From Calothrix sp. FI2-JRJ7 (GTDB lineage Bacteria > Cyanobacteriota > Cyanobacteriia > Cyanobacteriales > Nostocaceae): a stretch of 64,000 nt of DNA. The first letter of the stretch is position 1. Every line of letters starts with the position of its first letter. Below the pieces are notes generated by a model, which was not told the origin of the DNA, searched no databases, and saw only the letters and a list, made by a program, of their open reading frames with translations. The position numbers and the translations under genes are program-made. The stretch is from positions 1 to 64,000 of the forward strand of contig JAHHGX010000068.1 in the NCBI GenBank assembly GCA_019359675.1. The letters are read 5' to 3'. Of the stretch, positions 63,624-64,000 are shown in pieces.

Positions 63624-64000
63624 ATGAGAGGTGTATCAAACAAGTTGACACGTGTTGTAATTCTGAAGTCTTTATTAAGAGCTTATGCGTTGGCTTGCAA
63701 GATTCTTGTTACACTCACAATTATTAGTATCCCCCCAAGAACAATTGCATCTGAACAAAAGTTAGATACGACCATTGAAGCACAACCGCTTCAAACTGAG
63801 ATTACACTGCGGGATTTCAAAATTGTTGAGCAGTTAGTCACCATTGCCCAACGTAACTCCGCTCTTGTTCAAGAGACAAAAGCTGCAATGGGATTAAGCG
63901 CATTTCAAGACATTTTGTTTGTAGAGTTGGCGCCATCTCAAACCACAACAAGTTCTGCGTTACCCGATACTTCATCTGCAAGCGAGCGCAGTTTTTCCGT
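63624..64000 (+). CDS. Exported protein of unknown function, 5' part (possibly TolC-like)
   Basis: The frame opens at ATG 63624 and runs off the window (125 codons). A basic start is followed by a hydrophobic stretch (L-V-T-L-T-I-I-S-I) and a likely signal cleavage before S-E-Q-K-L. Then come Q-L-V-T-I-A-Q-R-N-S-A-L-V-Q-E and V-E-L-A-P-S-Q-T-T-T, reminiscent of outer-membrane efflux (TolC-like) or porin-associated proteins. AAGGAGG is 16 bp from this ATG but only 9 bp from another ATG (63617) in a different frame that stops at 63727. The chosen start is the only one giving a long, signal-bearing protein. Confidence 0.55.
   Translation, partial: MRGVSNKLTRVVILKSLLRAYALACKILVTLTIISIPPRTIASEQKLDTTIEAQPLQTEITLRDFKIVEQLVTIAQRNSALVQETKAAMGLSAFQDILFVELAPSQTTTSSALPDTSSASERSFS

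Noticed and set aside
63617-63727. Short Cys-containing ORF nearest to the AAGGAGG site
   Set aside because: 36 codons without similarity; the long signal-bearing frame starting 7 bp later is more credible. A leader peptide cannot be excluded.

Overview
The window comes from a cyanobacterium, most likely a filamentous, Nostocales-type genome. The evidence is low GC with a strongly over-represented palindrome (GGCGCC, about 60 copies counted by eye), an AMIN-domain TonB receptor, an RRM/Gly-tail RNA-binding protein, a CYP120-like P450, MbtH/FAAL-type NRPS chemistry and a HEARO-type IscB/IsrB element.

Layout. 1-6.7 kb is ordinary chromosome: the tail of an RNA-binding protein gene, remnants of a fatty acyl-AMP ligase and a toxin, a P450, pdxH, an AI-2E family permease, scpA and an NDP-sugar pyrophosphorylase. 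6.9-14.7 kb (minus strand) is a siderophore handling block: type II thioesterase, MFS exporter, FhuF-like reductase, Fe-siderophore binding lipoprotein, AMIN-TonB receptor and a PchR-like AraC regulator. 15.6-55.9 kb (all minus strand, transcribed right to left) is one about 40 kb hybrid NRPS/PKS operon. 56.9-59.5 kb (plus strand) is a partly decayed second transport cassette: a collapsed TonB receptor, an intact binding protein, a broken MFS exporter and a DUF1636 protein. 59.7-61.8 kb is a penicillin-acylase family (AiiC/PvdQ-like) hydrolase. 61.9-63.3 kb is an IsrB-type (RuvC, no HNH) element with its upstream omega/HEARO RNA, interrupted by one in-frame TGA. The window ends in a truncated exported protein gene.

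How the genes work together. Reading the assembly line in order: a fatty acyl-AMP ligase and ACP start a lipid tail. A Ser module (pocket read as DVWHISLID) follows, then a PKS module (KS-AT-KR-ACP) that unexpectedly ends in an epimerisation-like domain, then C-A(Ser)-PCP-E. The next protein is C-PCP with no A domain, then C with a fused 2-oxoglutarate hydroxylase. Next comes an interface domain-A(Asp)-PCP, then C-A(Gly)-PCP, then C-A(Orn)-PCP-C. A stand-alone hydroxylase precedes the last protein, interface domain-A(His-like)-PCP-thioester reductase, followed by a GSA-type aminotransferase and MbtH. I infer a lipopeptide siderophore with beta-hydroxy-Asp and probably beta-hydroxy-His iron ligands, released as an aldehyde and possibly transaminated to an amine. 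This resembles the cyanochelin class (beta-OH-Asp lipopeptides) in logic, with myxochelin-like termination. Several parts show remodelling or decay: an A-less module, a third hydroxylase with a stop just before its distal iron ligand, a truncated cupin hydroxylase, a degenerate-looking E domain on the PKS, and pseudogenes in the second transport cassette.

Substrate calls come from pocket residues read by eye, and domain borders are approximate. No database search was run.
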